A stretch of 64,000 nt of DNA from Rhizopus arrhizus (lineage: Eukaryota > Mucoromycota > Mucoromycetes > Mucorales > Rhizopodaceae): NCBI GenBank assembly GCA_024220505.1, contig JAKZZE010000008.1, positions 186,001 to 250,000 of the forward strand, written 5' to 3'. The notes beneath the pieces are model-generated. The model was not told where the DNA came from. It saw nothing but the letters and a program-made list of their open reading frames with translations, and ran no database searches. Position numbers and translations under genes: made by a program. Each line of letters opens with the position of its first letter. The first letter of the stretch is position 1. This document shows, in pieces, positions 51,241 through 63,749 of the stretch.

Positions 51241-52878
51241 TTAGTCCGATTCTTCATCTTCGTCCTCATTGAAGAAATTTTCTATGACAAAATCTACAAA
51301 TCCTTCATCCCAAGCTTCATTATCTTCTACCAAATTACGAAACAGGTCTCCATCACCTCCACGCTTTATCCATACTCGAATGATCTTTAATGCATCTTCC
51401 TTTTTATCTTTCACATCAGCCCATTCTTCTAGTGCCCACTCACTCATAGCCCATCCAACATAACCACTGGTTAATACCTCCTTATCGACCTCAACAGCAT
51501 GTTTATAATAAAATTCTGCATTCTTCAACAGCTGAAGTCGGTTACGTTCAGCGATCGGCAGTTGCAGCTTTGCCCTTAGCAAGCTCAAGTCACCCATCTT
51601 GTTCAAAATCCTCAGATTTTTGGATTCCACAGCCAAAGCAGCTTGAAACGATTTTGTGGCAACTGAAAGCAGATGCCAAACTTCTTTACCGTTCTTTTCA
51701 GGCACGAGTGGGAGTTGCTTCTTGTGGGCGACCTCAACAATCGCTTGGCCATAAGATGTTAGAATATCACCTTTGTCACACAAGGCCTCTACTAGACGAG
51801 GGTCATATTGATTGATGATCTCGTCCAGTCTTTCAATCGCTCTATCAAACAATCGACTGTCGATCGTGTTGGAAGCAACCAGAGTTCGATCTGCCATGGC
51901 AGCATAAGTAGCAGCTTCTTTCAAGTTAATCTGTATACGTGCTGTCTTTCTCTGTTCTTCTGCTTCCGAATCCTCTGCAGATCCCACTGGCATTTTTTCG
52001 TACCACTGCTCAGCGAGCGCTAGCTTTGCTTTTGCACGACTGAATAAATCCATTGAAGCAGGAAAAGAGGCAAGCATTGACCCCATGGTTGACATTGTTT
52101 CTGCTGTCGATAGCAGTGTCTCGATAAGTGAATATTCTGTTGTGGCCTCTACTTTGGTAACAGTCGTAAACTCTTCTTTATTTTCCTGGGTCGTTTCATT
52201 CTTTTGATCTTCAACTGGCCTTTCTTCTTCTTCTTCTTCAGAAGGAGGCGCGTGCATTTCCATGTATTCTTTTTCTTGCAAGCTGTACAGTTGATCAAAT
52301 ATTGACATCGCTTCTTGTAAAGCAACGGCTGAAGCGCCATAAGCATTATCTATTTCTGTAGTTTCCTGAAGGATTTCTGATCTTTGATGAAGCGCTTGTG
52401 CTAAATTAAATTGTGCATCTGTTTTGTTGGCCTCCAAGTGCAAAGCCGCTCTAAACTTTTCAATTGATAAATCTACCTTTTCTAATTTATCCTCTGGGTC
52501 TGCGTGTAAAGGTAAAAAGTCTACTAAAAGAAACAATACGCGACCCCTATGAATCTCGGTTTAGTCTCAAAAAAATTTGCTTTCACCTTCTTTACCAGTT
52601 ATAAACACAGTCAGCATCTTTATCGTTCAGCTCAAAGGCTTTTCCATACATTTCTGCTGCTCTTTCATAGTATCTTTGTGCTCTCTCTCCAGTTTTGTAA
52701 CGTTCACCTTGTTCTTCCAACTGAATTGCCTCTAGAAAAGAAAAAGATCAAAAACATGTCATACTTTTTTTTTCTTCTTCTTGCTACCTTCCATAAACTC
52801 CTCAAAGGTTTCCGGTTCTTTCTTCTTTTTAGAAGGGGCTTTTGGTTTTTGAGGCTTCTTTGCAGTAAATCTACCCAT
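51241..52878 (-). CDS. Ett1/Nro1 family protein (enhancer of translation termination)
   Basis: Three exons (52878-52788, 52731-52596, 52546-51241) give 510 residues. The start MGRFTAKKP leads into a Lys-rich stretch and then TPR-like helices; CVYNWGRVLFLLVDFL and KTDAQFNLAQALHQRSEIL are family features. A Glu-rich insert (SEEEEEERP) sits near residue 180. The C-terminal half carries further helical repeats (SFQAALAVESKNLRILNKMGDL, YYKHAVEVDKEVLTSGYVGWA) and an acidic end (NFFNEDEDEESD). Yeast Ett1 affects stop-codon readthrough, and fission yeast Nro1 controls the Ofd1 oxygenase; which role applies here is unknown. The protein probably resides in the nucleus and cytosol. Confidence 0.87.
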
Positions 52879-53535
52879 TTCGTTTGAGAAGAAGAAAAAA
52901 AAAAAAAAAAAAAAAAAAAAACTATAGCGTCACCTTAAACTGTTGCACTTTTCGGTGTTTTATTTTTTGACAGATTCTTAAGAAATTTTGATAAAGTAGA
53001 CGCAGGGCTGCTATTGATTGATTGTGATTGCAAGGTGGTTCGCAGATCTCAAGGGTGATTTAAATATAAATATTTTTTATTGGTTTTGTTAAAATAGTAG
53101 TGATTATTTGTGTATATTCATGTAAGTATGCTTTAAATAGAGCATCAACTTTATTAAAGCATTCATTCTATTTGAGAAAGCAAGAATTCTTATTTAAAAG
53201 AGTGGACTGATCAAATTCATGAGCTACAAATGAATTAAACACTCAAAAAAAATCCTTTTTCGACCCCAATGCTAACAAGTTACCCTGATCTTTTCATCTA
53301 AAAGTCTTCACAAGTCTAAAAGCGTATAAAAAAGAAAAAGAGGCATCCTTAAACAAAGAATGGAGAAAAGATGAGCTGTGCATTACGTAAATGCAGAAAA
53401 TTGTATTGTTTATTAAGGATTTCCTTATTTGGACTATGCTTTTTTTTTTTTTATGAAATATGCTTTAAAGGGGTTTTATGATTTTTACTTTTCTCTCTAC
53501 CATTTTCTCTCTTTCTTTTTCTTTAGATATCTATA
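52879..53535. promoter_or_regulatory. shared upstream region of ett1 and the F-BAR gene
   Basis: The two genes diverge from this 657-bp region. It holds an A tract directly upstream of the Ett1 start (about 52892-52920) and a pyrimidine-rich stretch (53485-53525) before the F-BAR start. No defined operator was identified. Confidence 0.45.
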
Positions 53536-55746
53536 ATGACAGAATTGATCTTTGCTAATAACTTTTGGGTACGATTATTCTGTTGATGTTGTATAAATAC
53601 GCATAAAAATCTAATATAAGCATATAGGGCATGAAAGATGAAGGATTTAATATATTAACAGCTAAAATGAATAGCAATAAAAAGACATTTGATGAAATAA
53701 AATCATTTTACAATGTCAGGTAAATAAAATAAAAGAATTTTTTTTAAAAGAAAACAGTGCAGCTTATTATATATCAGAGCCTCTCTTCATGAAGAATTCG
53801 GACGCAAATTAATGAAACACGCTAAAGCAGGTATGGGTCGTGAAGAGACCGGGCAAGTACTATGTTCTATATTACACGGGAGCTTATTCTAACACTTTTC
53901 ATATAGGACCCTTTACGCTTTATTATCATCTGCTCATAAAGAAATGGAATGGGCTGCTCAGGCACACTTGAATTTAGCCCAGAAATTAAAAACTCGATTA
54001 GAAGTTGACTTGGATAATTTTATATTAGAACAAAAGGATAAAAGAAAACTAGCCCATGCTAATATCGAAAAGGTTTACAGATACAAAGTATCGAGTGAGG
54101 CCTATTTAGCAAAGGTGAAGGAAAAGTATGAATCGGATTGTGCAAAGCTTTATACACTTCAGGCACAGTTACCAACTGCAGCTGGTCGTGAATCGGATAG
54201 AATAAAGCAAAAGATTGATAGAACTCAACAGGAAATTAAAGTTCAAGGCAAGTCTTTCTTTATTATAAAAAAAGTTCTTTCTTTAGTCCTAATTTAATTT
54301 TTATAGAGCAAGAGTACAAGACTTCATGTATTAAGCTAGCTGATGCAACTGAACAGTGGAATAAGGCTTGGAAAATGACGTGTGATGTAGGTTAAAAAAT
54401 GCTTTTGATTGCACAACAATGCCTAATTTGTACTAGACATATCAAGGAATGGAAAAAAAGAGACTCGAGTTTCTTCATCACAGTTTTTCCATGTATATCA
54501 ACGTACTTTCTACAGCATCAAGTCAAGATTTAGAAGTAAGGACATGTCACAAAATAATAGAAACAGAAACGATTTATTTTTATTTTTTTACAAGTCTTAT
54601 GAAAGGTTTTGGAAAGCTTTAGATAATTATGATCCAGAAGGTGATATCCAGACATTTATAAAAGAGAAAGGAACTGGACCCAAGATACCAGAGCCTGAAG
54701 TATTTGTTGACTACCTTGATGATCCTTCCAAGAATTACGAAAAATACACACTAGCCAATTTTGATTGTCCAAGTGAGCTTGTTCCAGACCATCCACCCAA
54801 ACCTGAACTGACAGTTCGAAATCTGACCGAAGAAACAAATGTGCCAATTGTTGAACGCAAACAATCGGTTGTACGTAATGCCATCAAACCACTGCCCTCT
54901 ATTTCTACACCTTTGGTTCGACCAAGGAAGAAGAGCATTCTGAAACGCTCTTCCTCTATCAAGGGCACAACCAAAGAAGAACAGAAAAAACCAGAGTTAC
55001 AACAGCAGCAACAGGATAAGAAAGAAGGAGCGGAAAGAAAATCAACAGATGAAAACGGCGATATCAAGATCGACCCTCGAGCAAAGGTTGTATTTGCTAT
55101 TGGTAACAACATGTTTGATCTGGGCAATCTCGCCGCTGCTGAAGAACCCAAAAAGAACAACACAAAGGCTTTTCGTCGTCGTTCGACTGTAAGACAACGT
55201 CAAGCTGATCTTGATCCTCCTATCAACTTTTCTTATCAAAGCTTGCTAGAAGAATTGGGCATATTTGAGAATAAAGAAGGTCATACTCATTCTGTTCCTC
55301 CAAAAGAGCCCTCTACGACTTCTTCTTCAGAAGAAGAAGAAATCATTGTTACTAGGTCAAAATCAATCAAACAGCATGAATTACAACAAGAGAACCAAAA
55401 GTATTTTATTCCACAACATCAGCAACCTTATTATCAATATCCTCCACCAACAACAAATACTCTATCCAACAGCTATTACACGCACCAAAACCTCTATCAA
55501 CCCGTCAGCTATCCTTCCACCACTATGAAATCCAATCGACCTATCTTGTTCTGGGCATTTACACTCACTGATTGGTATAGTAATAAACCTGAAGAATTAC
55601 AGTATACAAGAGGCACATGGATTGCTATTACGGATAACAGTCGAAATGATGGGTGGTATTATGGAATCAAGTACGACAATAGAATCAATTCACTTTCAAA
55701 TGAAAAGGGCTATGTGGCTCAACATTGTGTTCAACTTCAAGAATAA
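53536..55746 (+). CDS. F-BAR and SH3 domain protein (Cdc15/Imp2/Hof1-like)
   Basis: Seven exons (53536-53568, 53628-53719, 53778-53852, 53907-54247, 54307-54386, 54437-54535, 54595-55746) give 623 residues. Residues 1-250 are an F-BAR domain: ANNFWG.. at the start, FYNVRASLHEEFGRKLMKHA, and a long helical stretch. The middle (250-545) is disordered, rich in Ser, Lys and Gln, with basic blocks (RPRKKSILKRSSS). The end (about 555-623) reads as an SH3 domain: FWAFTLTDWYSNKPEELQYT, GTWIAI, DGWYYG, KGYVAQHCV. Such proteins scaffold membranes and formin-driven actin at septation or endocytic sites. Two introns (after 53852 and 54247) start with GCAAGT instead of GT. Confidence 0.88.
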
Positions 55747-56493
55747 AATTTTATGCACCACACATCCCCAGTATGAAAGTTACACCAACTATGCTTTTGT
55801 TATTATATATGAGCTCTCTGTAGAAGCAGATTCACTGTGTTCTTGCCTTTTTTTTTAAATCATTGTGGCTACAGCACATGGCGTGCATGTTAATTTCTTT
55901 ATTCTATTTATTGACTACTGCTTTCATTATTTTGCAAAACTCTTCAATTCTATTAATTCATTTCGTATCAAGCGGTTTGAACATAAGGTTTCATTCAGAC
56001 CAAGAAGTCTTCATTGAACTTTTTTTTTTTCGTGTGCCTATATTGCTTACCGAGTTTTGATGCTCACTTTTTCCTTTTTGAAGAAAGCTTTATAAGTTTA
56101 GATTTAATAGAGAAGCTATTTTTAATTGAACAAGTTTTTCTCTAAATACTTCAAACAAGAATCAAAAAATACAATTCAAGAGTGAATCTTGAAAAAAATT
56201 CAAGATATAAAATTGCCATAATCCTCGATACTTCAAAGAATATTATTCTGTGGCTCTCATTTAAAGCAGGTCTACAGATTTCTATCATCTTTTATAAAGT
56301 ACAATCAATAAATGATGTAATAATGAAATACAGACATAAATGACTACATGTCACTGTATCAAAACATTCACTCGTTTCTATCCCCGTCTGTGTGTATGTG
56401 GACGTAAAATGAAATTTTCAAACAAAGACCATTGTTTAAAAGCCAGTGCATAGCCAACTGATTTTCACTTAACATTTTTTTTTATTTCTCTTT
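55747..56493. other. intergenic, no gene seen
   Basis: AT-rich; terminator of the F-BAR gene and promoter of the phospholipase gene. Nothing further recognised. Confidence 0.6.
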
Positions 56494-57713
56494 ATGTTTG
56501 TCATTCGGAAACAACTTTACAAGAGACCAACACCCATACTCTATAAAAGATACCTTTCCACAAACCCACCACCACAAGCAACTACACCTTCAAAGCCTAA
56601 TTCAACACCATGTTCAAAACTAACAACATCTGATCAAGATCAACCTGATAACAATAACGCCTTTATTTCTTCCTTATTTTCCAAGGGAGCCACCTGGTTG
56701 CCCAACAAAGTACCATGGCCATCTGTTGAGATTATCAATTCAAAAATATCCGAACTGTATCCACAATTGACAGCACAACTCAAAGACGGGTATGAAAAGC
56801 TGTGGGACTATTTGACCATGGAAGAATTTAGAAGGGTTGTGGAAGAACTAAAAAAGGAAGCAAGAGATGTGGATAAATATCCCGAATTAGCACACGATGC
56901 GATTGTGAGGTAAAGCCATCGACCCTGTGTTGAATGCCTAATGACACTATGATCTAGAGAAGGGTCTGATTTATCTGAACAAGAGGTCTCCTTTATCACC
57001 AAACGAAAACAATTGCAAAAGGCAAGCTTTGCGAAATTCATTGGCCGAGACCCTTCCGAAATTGATGAACGGGATATACCGGTGATAGGGATCGCGTCAA
57101 GTGGAGGTGGATACCGTGCGATGATTGGTCTGACGGGTTACCTGAATGCGATGAAACAGAGTGGATTGTTGGACTGTACAATGTATTTTTCGGGTATCTC
57201 AGGATCTTGCTGGGCCATGTCACTGTACTATCATCCTTTTATCCAAGCTGACCCTCTGCGACTCAAGCAACATATCCAAAGGCAAGTGAGCGTGCACTGG
57301 GCCAACATGTCTCATTTCTTGAGTACCTTGACCGCAAGTACTCAACATACTAAGGCACTCATGAGAGGCCTCATTCAACGTCAGCAGCAAGGTGAGATCA
57401 ATTTGGTGGATGTTTTTGGTGCTCTTGTGGGAGGGTCCTTGTTTGTGGACAACAAAAAGGCCTTTTCATTGGGCTTATCGAGTCAGCAGCAATTTTTGGA
57501 GGACGGAAAGGAGCCGATGCCTATTTATTGTGTGGTGCGTCATGAGGTGGGTCCTTTTGAGAGCATTGGAGAAAAAATGAAGAAGTTGAGTGAATTGAAA
57601 TCAAAAGAATTGATAAAAGAAGAAGAGGAACAAAAGGTCAAAAAGGATCAACTGAATATATATCAGTGGTTTGAGTTTACACCCTATGATATGGGATGTG
57701 AAGAAATAGAAGG

Positions 57714-57749
<36 letters not shown>

Positions 57750-58688
57750 TGGACGTACAGCATACAAGCTTACTGAGACTTGTTTAGCTTGGATTCCTAT
57801 ATGGGCTTTTGGTAGACAATTTGAACAAGGAAAAAATATTGAAAGATTACCTGAACAATCATTGGATGTTTTAAATGGGTAAGACCTTTATAAAACTATT
57901 TTGTTTATTGCTAACGTCATACAAGTATGTTTGGATCTGCATTTGCTGCAAGTCTTGTTCATTTTTATCAAGAAATTCGCAGCTTCTTGCCTTCCAGTGC
58001 GGTGGAAAAATTTGATGATACAGTCAAGCAGTTTGAAATGTCCATGTCCAACTTTCATCCCATATCGCCTTCTTACTTTCCTAATCCATTTTATAAACTT
58101 TCTGAAAAGACAAAGCACGGATTATGTAGACCAGAAACCATCCTTTCTTCAAAGGAACTGTACTTGATGGATGCCGGTATGGATAACAATATACCTTTTT
58201 ACCCTCTCTTGAGAGAAGGTCGAGATGTGGATGTCATCTTGGCCATCGATTTGAGTGCTGATATCCAAACGGCTCCACATTTTGCGCGTGCAGAGAGCTA
58301 CATTAAACGACGTGGGATTGATGGTTGGCCTGAGGGTGCTGGATGGCCTCAGGAAAAGAAGCAAGTTGATCGAAAGTATTCATTGGGTACATGTACTATT
58401 TTTGAAGGTGAATCCAAAGAAGAAGTATCTCAAAAGACAAAAAAGAGTCGATCAATCAAGCTAGCTTATTTTCCCTTCATTTTAAATGAATCCTATGATC
58501 CAGAGTTTGATCCACAAATCACAGAATTTTGCAGTACATGGAATTTTGTATATAGAAGAGAACAAGTAGATAAAGTGATTGGATTAGCAGAGGCTAATAT
58601 GAATCAAAATATGGATGCCATTCGAGAATTATTAATAAAAACTTGGAAAGACAAGAGAAAACAGAGACTTCAGAACAAAATAGAATAA
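56494..58688 (+). CDS. cytosolic phospholipase A2-type lipase, probably mitochondrial
   Basis: Four exons (56494-56909, 56958-57712, 57788-57878, 57926-58688) give 674 residues. The cPLA2/phospholipase B catalytic domain has GIASSGGGYRAM with the oxyanion glycines and Arg (about 186-194), the nucleophile Ser in SGISGS (about 220), and the catalytic Asp in DAGMDNNIP (about 503). It should hydrolyse phospholipid acyl esters. The N terminus (MFVIRKQLYKRPTPILYKRYLST) is basic, without acids, like a mitochondrial presequence; the location is inference. No C2 domain is present. Without the third intron, which contains an A run of about 26 (57718-57744), the frame would insert a spurious poly-Lys segment; spliced, it reads EEIEAWIPIWAFGRQFE as in the family. 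Confidence 0.9.
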
Positions 58689-58758
58689 ATTTGTAAATAG
58701 AAATAAAGTATTAAAGAAAACACAAGCAAAATAATACATAAAAAGCATTTTATTTTGT

Positions 58759-60727
58759 TTAATGTTCAATATCTTCCCAATCACGACCTTTAACCTTGGC
58801 AAGTTCATCCTCTTTCAACACATTTCCAGTAGTGAAATAACCTGAAGCAATTTTAGCATCAATTTCAACTCTTGAGTCTTCAGGAATCAATTCTTCAGGA
58901 ATAGGAACACGTTCGAGGATAGGAATACCTGAACCCACGATGGCGTCATATTTCTAACATAAAAAGGGGTGAGCATGTCACATTTAAAAGTTGATTATGT
59001 TTGTGTATTACCATATTAGACATAGACTATATATAAAAAGTATAGATGAGTAAAAAAGTAATGATAGCAGAAAGGAAAACTTACCATCATACGATCAATC
59101 TTTTGAATACCTAACCAATGTAAAACATCAGGCATTAAAGCTTGGAATCTCATGTCTTTCACACCAGCAATACATTCTGTACGTAAAAAGTAATTGGAGG
59201 CTGTGTCACCACCTGCTTGTCTTTTACCTGCAAATGGTATGTTACGCATTGTTATTATGAATAGTAAATGAACTTACGAGCATTATAAACCAAGTATTTT
59301 GTTACTTCACCCAAGGCTCTTCCTTCTTTTCTAACTACAGAATTATTTAATATATATCATCACTTTTCATACAAGAACCTACAATAGACAATGACGCCAA
59401 CACCACCTTGTTGAGCTTGCTTAACACATTCTTCGATACCATAAATAAGATAAGGTCTACAAGTACAGATATCACTGCCAAATACATCAGATCCATTACA
59501 TTCATCATGAACACGAAGTGTCAATTTCTTTGAGGTATCTAATAGAGTGTGTAAGGAAGATAGAGAGTATATCTTTTTTTTATTTATTTGTTACCTGAGA
59601 TATATTCGGGGTTACCAAAGATATAGACACTGATACCACCTATAGGAGGTAAATAAACTTTCAAATCAGGTCTTGTGATCAATTCAGGATACATTCCACC
59701 CGTATCTTCACTAATAAAAAAAAATGTTACACACACCCCATCAAGACACACTCTGACCACTTACAAAAGAGCTCTTCGCAGCAAAGATTCTTCAATACCA
59801 AATCGTTTAGCCACACCAGGTAAATACCAAACAGGTTCAACAGCAGCCTTGGATACAGCCAGATCACCACGTTGGTTGACAACAATCTTTCCATCCACTG
59901 CCAGTGTGCCATTCTTGACACTCATTTCCATCTCTGCCATAGTCATGTGCGCACGAGTCACAGCAATCGTAGGTCTTTTAAATAGCGTGAGAAATGATAT
60001 GCAGACAGACATTCACTTTACCTGATGTCCAAGCCTTGATCATATTCATCTTTGAATATTTGAGGTGCGATATGACCAAATGGATCGATAGAAACAATCT
60101 TTTCAGGATCAAACCATGTAGGATGTGGACCTACTTTAAATGTAGGTTCAGTCATATTAAAGTTAGGTCGATGATTATAAGGTAAATCTCCAATAGCCAC
60201 AGCCAATGCACGGTAAATACAGTAAGAACCACCATAGGCACCGATAGCATTTCTATAGGATTTATCAATATCTGAATACCAATCAGAATGAATTACCTCT
60301 TTTTAATGCTTTCAGCATGACGAGAAGCAATAACCGGTCCTCTTGTCTTTGGATCTTTAGCGCCCCAATCCAAAGAGATGGGTTGAATACCTTGTTGATT
60401 AGGATAAGCTAAAGATAGAGTTTAAAAGGCAATATACTCTCTATATTTTTATAATTTACTAGTCAAGATAACACGACTTGGATACATTGTACTTGTAGGC
60501 TTTGATAAATCATTTGATAACGTGTTTGTTGAAGTAGATGGAGATACTTGATAAGTGGGAGGGTTTGAAGAAGCGACAGATAACTTTTCAAACTATACTT
60601 TTCATTAACAATAATTCCCTTCACATCTTTTACTTACCTTTTCAGTCAATTTCAATTGATCAGCTCTTAATGTCTCAATCGTCTGAAGCATACGTTGTAA
60701 AACAGGATCTTCTTCGTTTACAGTCAT
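58759..60727 (-). CDS. URC1: Urc1-like protein (GTP cyclohydrolase II homologue of uracil catabolism)
   Basis: Eleven exons (60727-60638, 60583-60460, 60408-60297, 60252-60022, 59974-59765, 59710-59595, 59538-59379, 59330-59278, 59227-59085, 59026-59012, 58953-58759) give 482 residues. The C-terminal half has GTP cyclohydrolase II marks: the zinc ligands in CNGSDVFGSDICTC, RKEGRALGE in place of the usual Gln-Glu-Gly-Arg loop, and a C-terminal part MRFQALMPDVLHWLGIQKID. The N-terminal half (PISLDWGAKDPKTRGPVIAS, YGGSYCIYRALAVAIG, GPHPTWFDPEKIVSIDPFGH) is specific to the Urc1 family rather than to riboflavin-synthesis RIB1. In yeasts Urc1 is needed to use uracil as nitrogen source. The gene is divergent from the uracil phosphoribosyltransferase gene. 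One exon is 15 bases long. Confidence 0.87.
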
Positions 60728-60938
60728 CTTTAAAATATAAAATAAAAAAGAAATAAGAGATAAATACTTTCTCTCTTTTTTTTTTTTCGCTCCCTATTTA
60801 TGCACTGTAAAAACGTAATACGCTATTTATTTATCTCAGGTGACACACAAACTTTTATGCAAGAGTCATTAAATAGAGTTCAATTTCTTTCCTTTCTTTT
60901 CTTTTTTCTATATTCTTTCTTTTCTGCTTTAGTGTAAA
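60728..60938. promoter_or_regulatory. shared upstream region of urc1 and uracil phosphoribosyltransferase
   Basis: Only 211 bases separate the two start codons of these divergent genes. The region holds two pyrimidine-rich runs (60770-60790, 60885-60930), one for each direction. A common regulator is likely but no palindrome with CGG half-sites, as for zinc-cluster factors, was found by eye. Confidence 0.6.
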
Positions 60939-61793
60939 ATGACAAACTCTATGATTCATACAAGTCAACATCCTATGGTTGCTTACAAGTTATCTCAATT
61001 AAGAGATAAAAACCAATCACCCAAAACAGTGAGAGAGTTAATAGGTGATTTATCTACTTTATTGGCTTATGAAGCCACAACAGATATCTCGTTATCTACA
61101 AATGATCAAACAGTAAATAATTATAAATATAGAGTCTATATCATAAATAACATTTTTATAGGCTCAAACACCTCGTGGAAATTATTATCCTGTTCAAGTC
61201 AAAAACAAAATAGGATTAGTTCCTGTATTAAGATCTGGACTTGGTCTCATTCAAGGTACATACAATAATATTGACAGACTATTTGCAGATATAATTAATA
61301 TCCAATAGGTTTCTTGACCATGTTTCCTGATGCTCCTGTTTATCATTTGGGTATTTATCGGGAAAAGTTATCTCATCAACCAGTAGAGTATTACAACAAG
61401 TTGCCTCAAACACCGAACGTCGATTTGTGTTTCGTGTTAGACCCTATCGTTGCTACAGGTAACACAGCTGTGGCTACGGTTAATTTATTAAAAGAATGGG
61501 GTCTCCGTGGTTCTCAAATTAAGTTTGTTGCTATCGTTGCGGTAAGTATAGATAAGAGATATGAATAAAATAGGCTCATATCATTGTAGTCTAAGCAAGG
61601 TATTGAACATATTCAACAAGAGCATCCTGATGTCTGTATTCATTTAGCTGCTATTGATGACACACTTGATACTCACGGGTAAAAAGAAGCGTAAAGAGAT
61701 CTATATGACATGTCTTTTTTAATTTTTATTTATTCTAGTTATATTAATCCTGGTATTGGTGATTCTGGTGATAGATTATGGAATACAGCTTAA
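60939..61793 (+). CDS. uracil phosphoribosyltransferase (Fur1/Urc6 type)
   Basis: Five exons (60939-61112, 61162-61255, 61309-61541, 61590-61678, 61739-61793) give 214 residues, the standard length. Marks: KLSQLRDKNQSPKTVRELI near the N terminus, GLVPVLRSGLGL, the PRPP-binding loop [39 protein letters not shown] at the end with the uracil-binding region. It converts uracil and PRPP into UMP (salvage). In the URC pathway a homologous enzyme, Urc6, acts as well; the neighbourhood with urc1 favours a role there, but sequence alone does not separate Fur1 from Urc6. Cytosolic; no targeting signal. Confidence 0.93.
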
Positions 61794-63143
61794 TATTTTT
61801 GTATTATTAAAATAAAAGTTAATATTCATTTCCAATCAAAACAAAAATTTTCTATTCTATATATCAAAAGATTGTACAATATCGTTCTTCATATTGTTGA
61901 ACCTATTATAAACAGTATATAACTATGCTTAGTTTATTAAATAAATAGACTGTCTTAAAGCTTTTATCTTCAGCAAATGCTCATCATTCAAGATTAAATT
62001 TACTCTATAAAAAGCCTAAAGATTGTTGAAGTTTATATCATTTTACTATGGTGATTTACCACAGAAACAAGACCAAAGATACTTTTTTTTTCATTAAATG
62101 CTTTTTCTCAAGCGCAAAAGCCAGTAGCAGAAAGCCGATGACCCTTTGAATTAGATTTGATCAACAGCGAACAAACAATTCGATATGGCGAGGTACATGT
62201 TTGCATACCTCGAGGCATATTTGAGTACAACAATAGCTTTCATAGCACAGTTTTACCTGTAGTCTTTTACTTCTAAATCAGCTGATGTCACAGTGCTTCA
62301 TCATCTTCTTAACATGGTTCATTAGTTCATTGTATCCCAAGCATGAATGCTCCTAGGTTCCTTTCCTTGTGTACTTCAGTAGTCACTTTCTTTATACTTC
62401 TTTCATATAGTCTTAATGATGAATTGCCTTCTTGAGCTTCTTTCTGCTATCCTTCAAGGTTTGTTTCGAAATACTGATATGTATCCAAGTACGAATGATA
62501 ATGCCCTGTCTTGTTTTATTCTTTAGTCGTATGTTCAGTGCTACTCTACCTCTTCTCACCGTCTTTTATTTTTATTCTTCAGTGTTGTTCATTATCGAAA
62601 TCAACATTGAGCAAACTTGATCCTTTCAATGCCTTCAGGAGGCCTATCTAGTAGTCCAGTGGATCCATATGATTGCTCACTATTTAACACTTTGCGTAGA
62701 TGATTAAACTTCAAATAAAATTTTATTAAAGATGACCTTGTTTGTAAAGCTCGCTGATATTTCACAAAGTAGCAATGTTTTTCAATATTGACTTTGTTAA
62801 GGAGTTTGTTTCCCTAAAGCCTTTTCTTTATCGAATGTATAAGATTGTTATTTTTCTTGCAAAAGCTAATTATTATTGTTAAAATCTCAAAGATTTAAGT
62901 CTAAACAAATTTCAAGCTCTTTACAAAAAGTAGGGACTTGTGTATTAAGAGCACTGACTTAGCTTTATAAGGTAGGGATTTTTTGTTTACAGGAGCTTTA
63001 TAAAGTAGAAAGTACAAAGATACTTATGCGCAAAGCTCTGAGTTTAAAATCAACGATTGTGGCTGAGATTGAAGCAAACTTATTGTATAAGTCGTGACTT
63101 TATATTTATACCCCTTGCTTTCTTTTCCTTCATTTTACAAAAG
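61794..63143. other. intergenic, no gene seen
   Basis: About 1.35 kb without a convincing gene. A few short open frames near 62430-62620 lack structure. Repeats were not recognised. Confidence 0.6.
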
Positions 63144-63563
63144 ATGCAGCGTTCATTTCAGTTGGTTCGTACTTATGCTACAAAGAGCAAGACAACAAAT
63201 TTGAAATATAAACCAAGTGTACCAGTACAGCAAACAACTCTTTCAAACGGAACACTCTTTATTGAGAGACAACCTGTTATTTCCTCCGAACGTCAAGCTA
63301 CTGCAGCACCTTTAATTCGTCAACCAAAGCAATACAATACATTGGGAGAAAAGGAGGTTAATGAAATTCGCCAACTCAGAGAGTCTGATCCAACAACATG
63401 GACACGGGTGAAACTAGCAAAGAAATTTGGTTGCTCTGAATTATTTATTGGTATGGTGGCTCCTTTAAAGAATAAGAATGCAGTACAAGAACAAGTTTTG
63501 GACCACGGTTACAGACGCCAATTGATTAAAGAAAATAGACAAAAGAGAAAAGCACTTTGGTAG
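63144..63563 (+). CDS. mitochondrial large-subunit ribosomal protein mL58 (MRPL20 family)
   Basis: A single exon of 139 residues from the ATG at 63144, preceded by a pyrimidine-rich leader; the frame is open upstream, but without a better start. The N terminus MQRSFQLVRTYATKSK is a mitochondrial presequence. The family core is LGEKEVNEIRQLRESDPTTWTRVKLAKKFGCSELFIGMVAP, the region that marks fungal MRP-L20/mL58, followed by a basic tail ending RRQLIKENRQKRKALW. It is a structural protein of the mitochondrial 54S (large) ribosomal subunit. It lies 187 bases upstream of the Ku80 gene on the same strand. Confidence 0.9.
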   Translation: MQRSFQLVRTYATKSKTTNLKYKPSVPVQQTTLSNGTLFIERQPVISSERQATAAPLIRQPKQYNTLGEKEVNEIRQLRESDPTTWTRVKLAKKFGCSELFIGMVAPLKNKNAVQEQVLDHGYRRQLIKENRQKRKALW

Positions 63564-63749
63564 ATACTTACACACGCACACACGAATATACACCCATCTA
63601 TACACATAAATCTCTTTTGCATTTAAGCAAAACGCACTTTGAAGAAAAAAAACCTGTAATATAATTTATCATAAAAAGCGTTTTCTAAATAAAAGCATGA
63701 ATAATGCCAGCTTTTTTTCTTTTTTTTCTTTTTTTCATGTAAATAAGTC

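Noticed and set aside
57713..57787. Poly-Lys insertion in the phospholipase
   Set aside because: The segment is flanked by GT and AG, and removing it restores the family sequence WIPIWAFGR; it is an intron.
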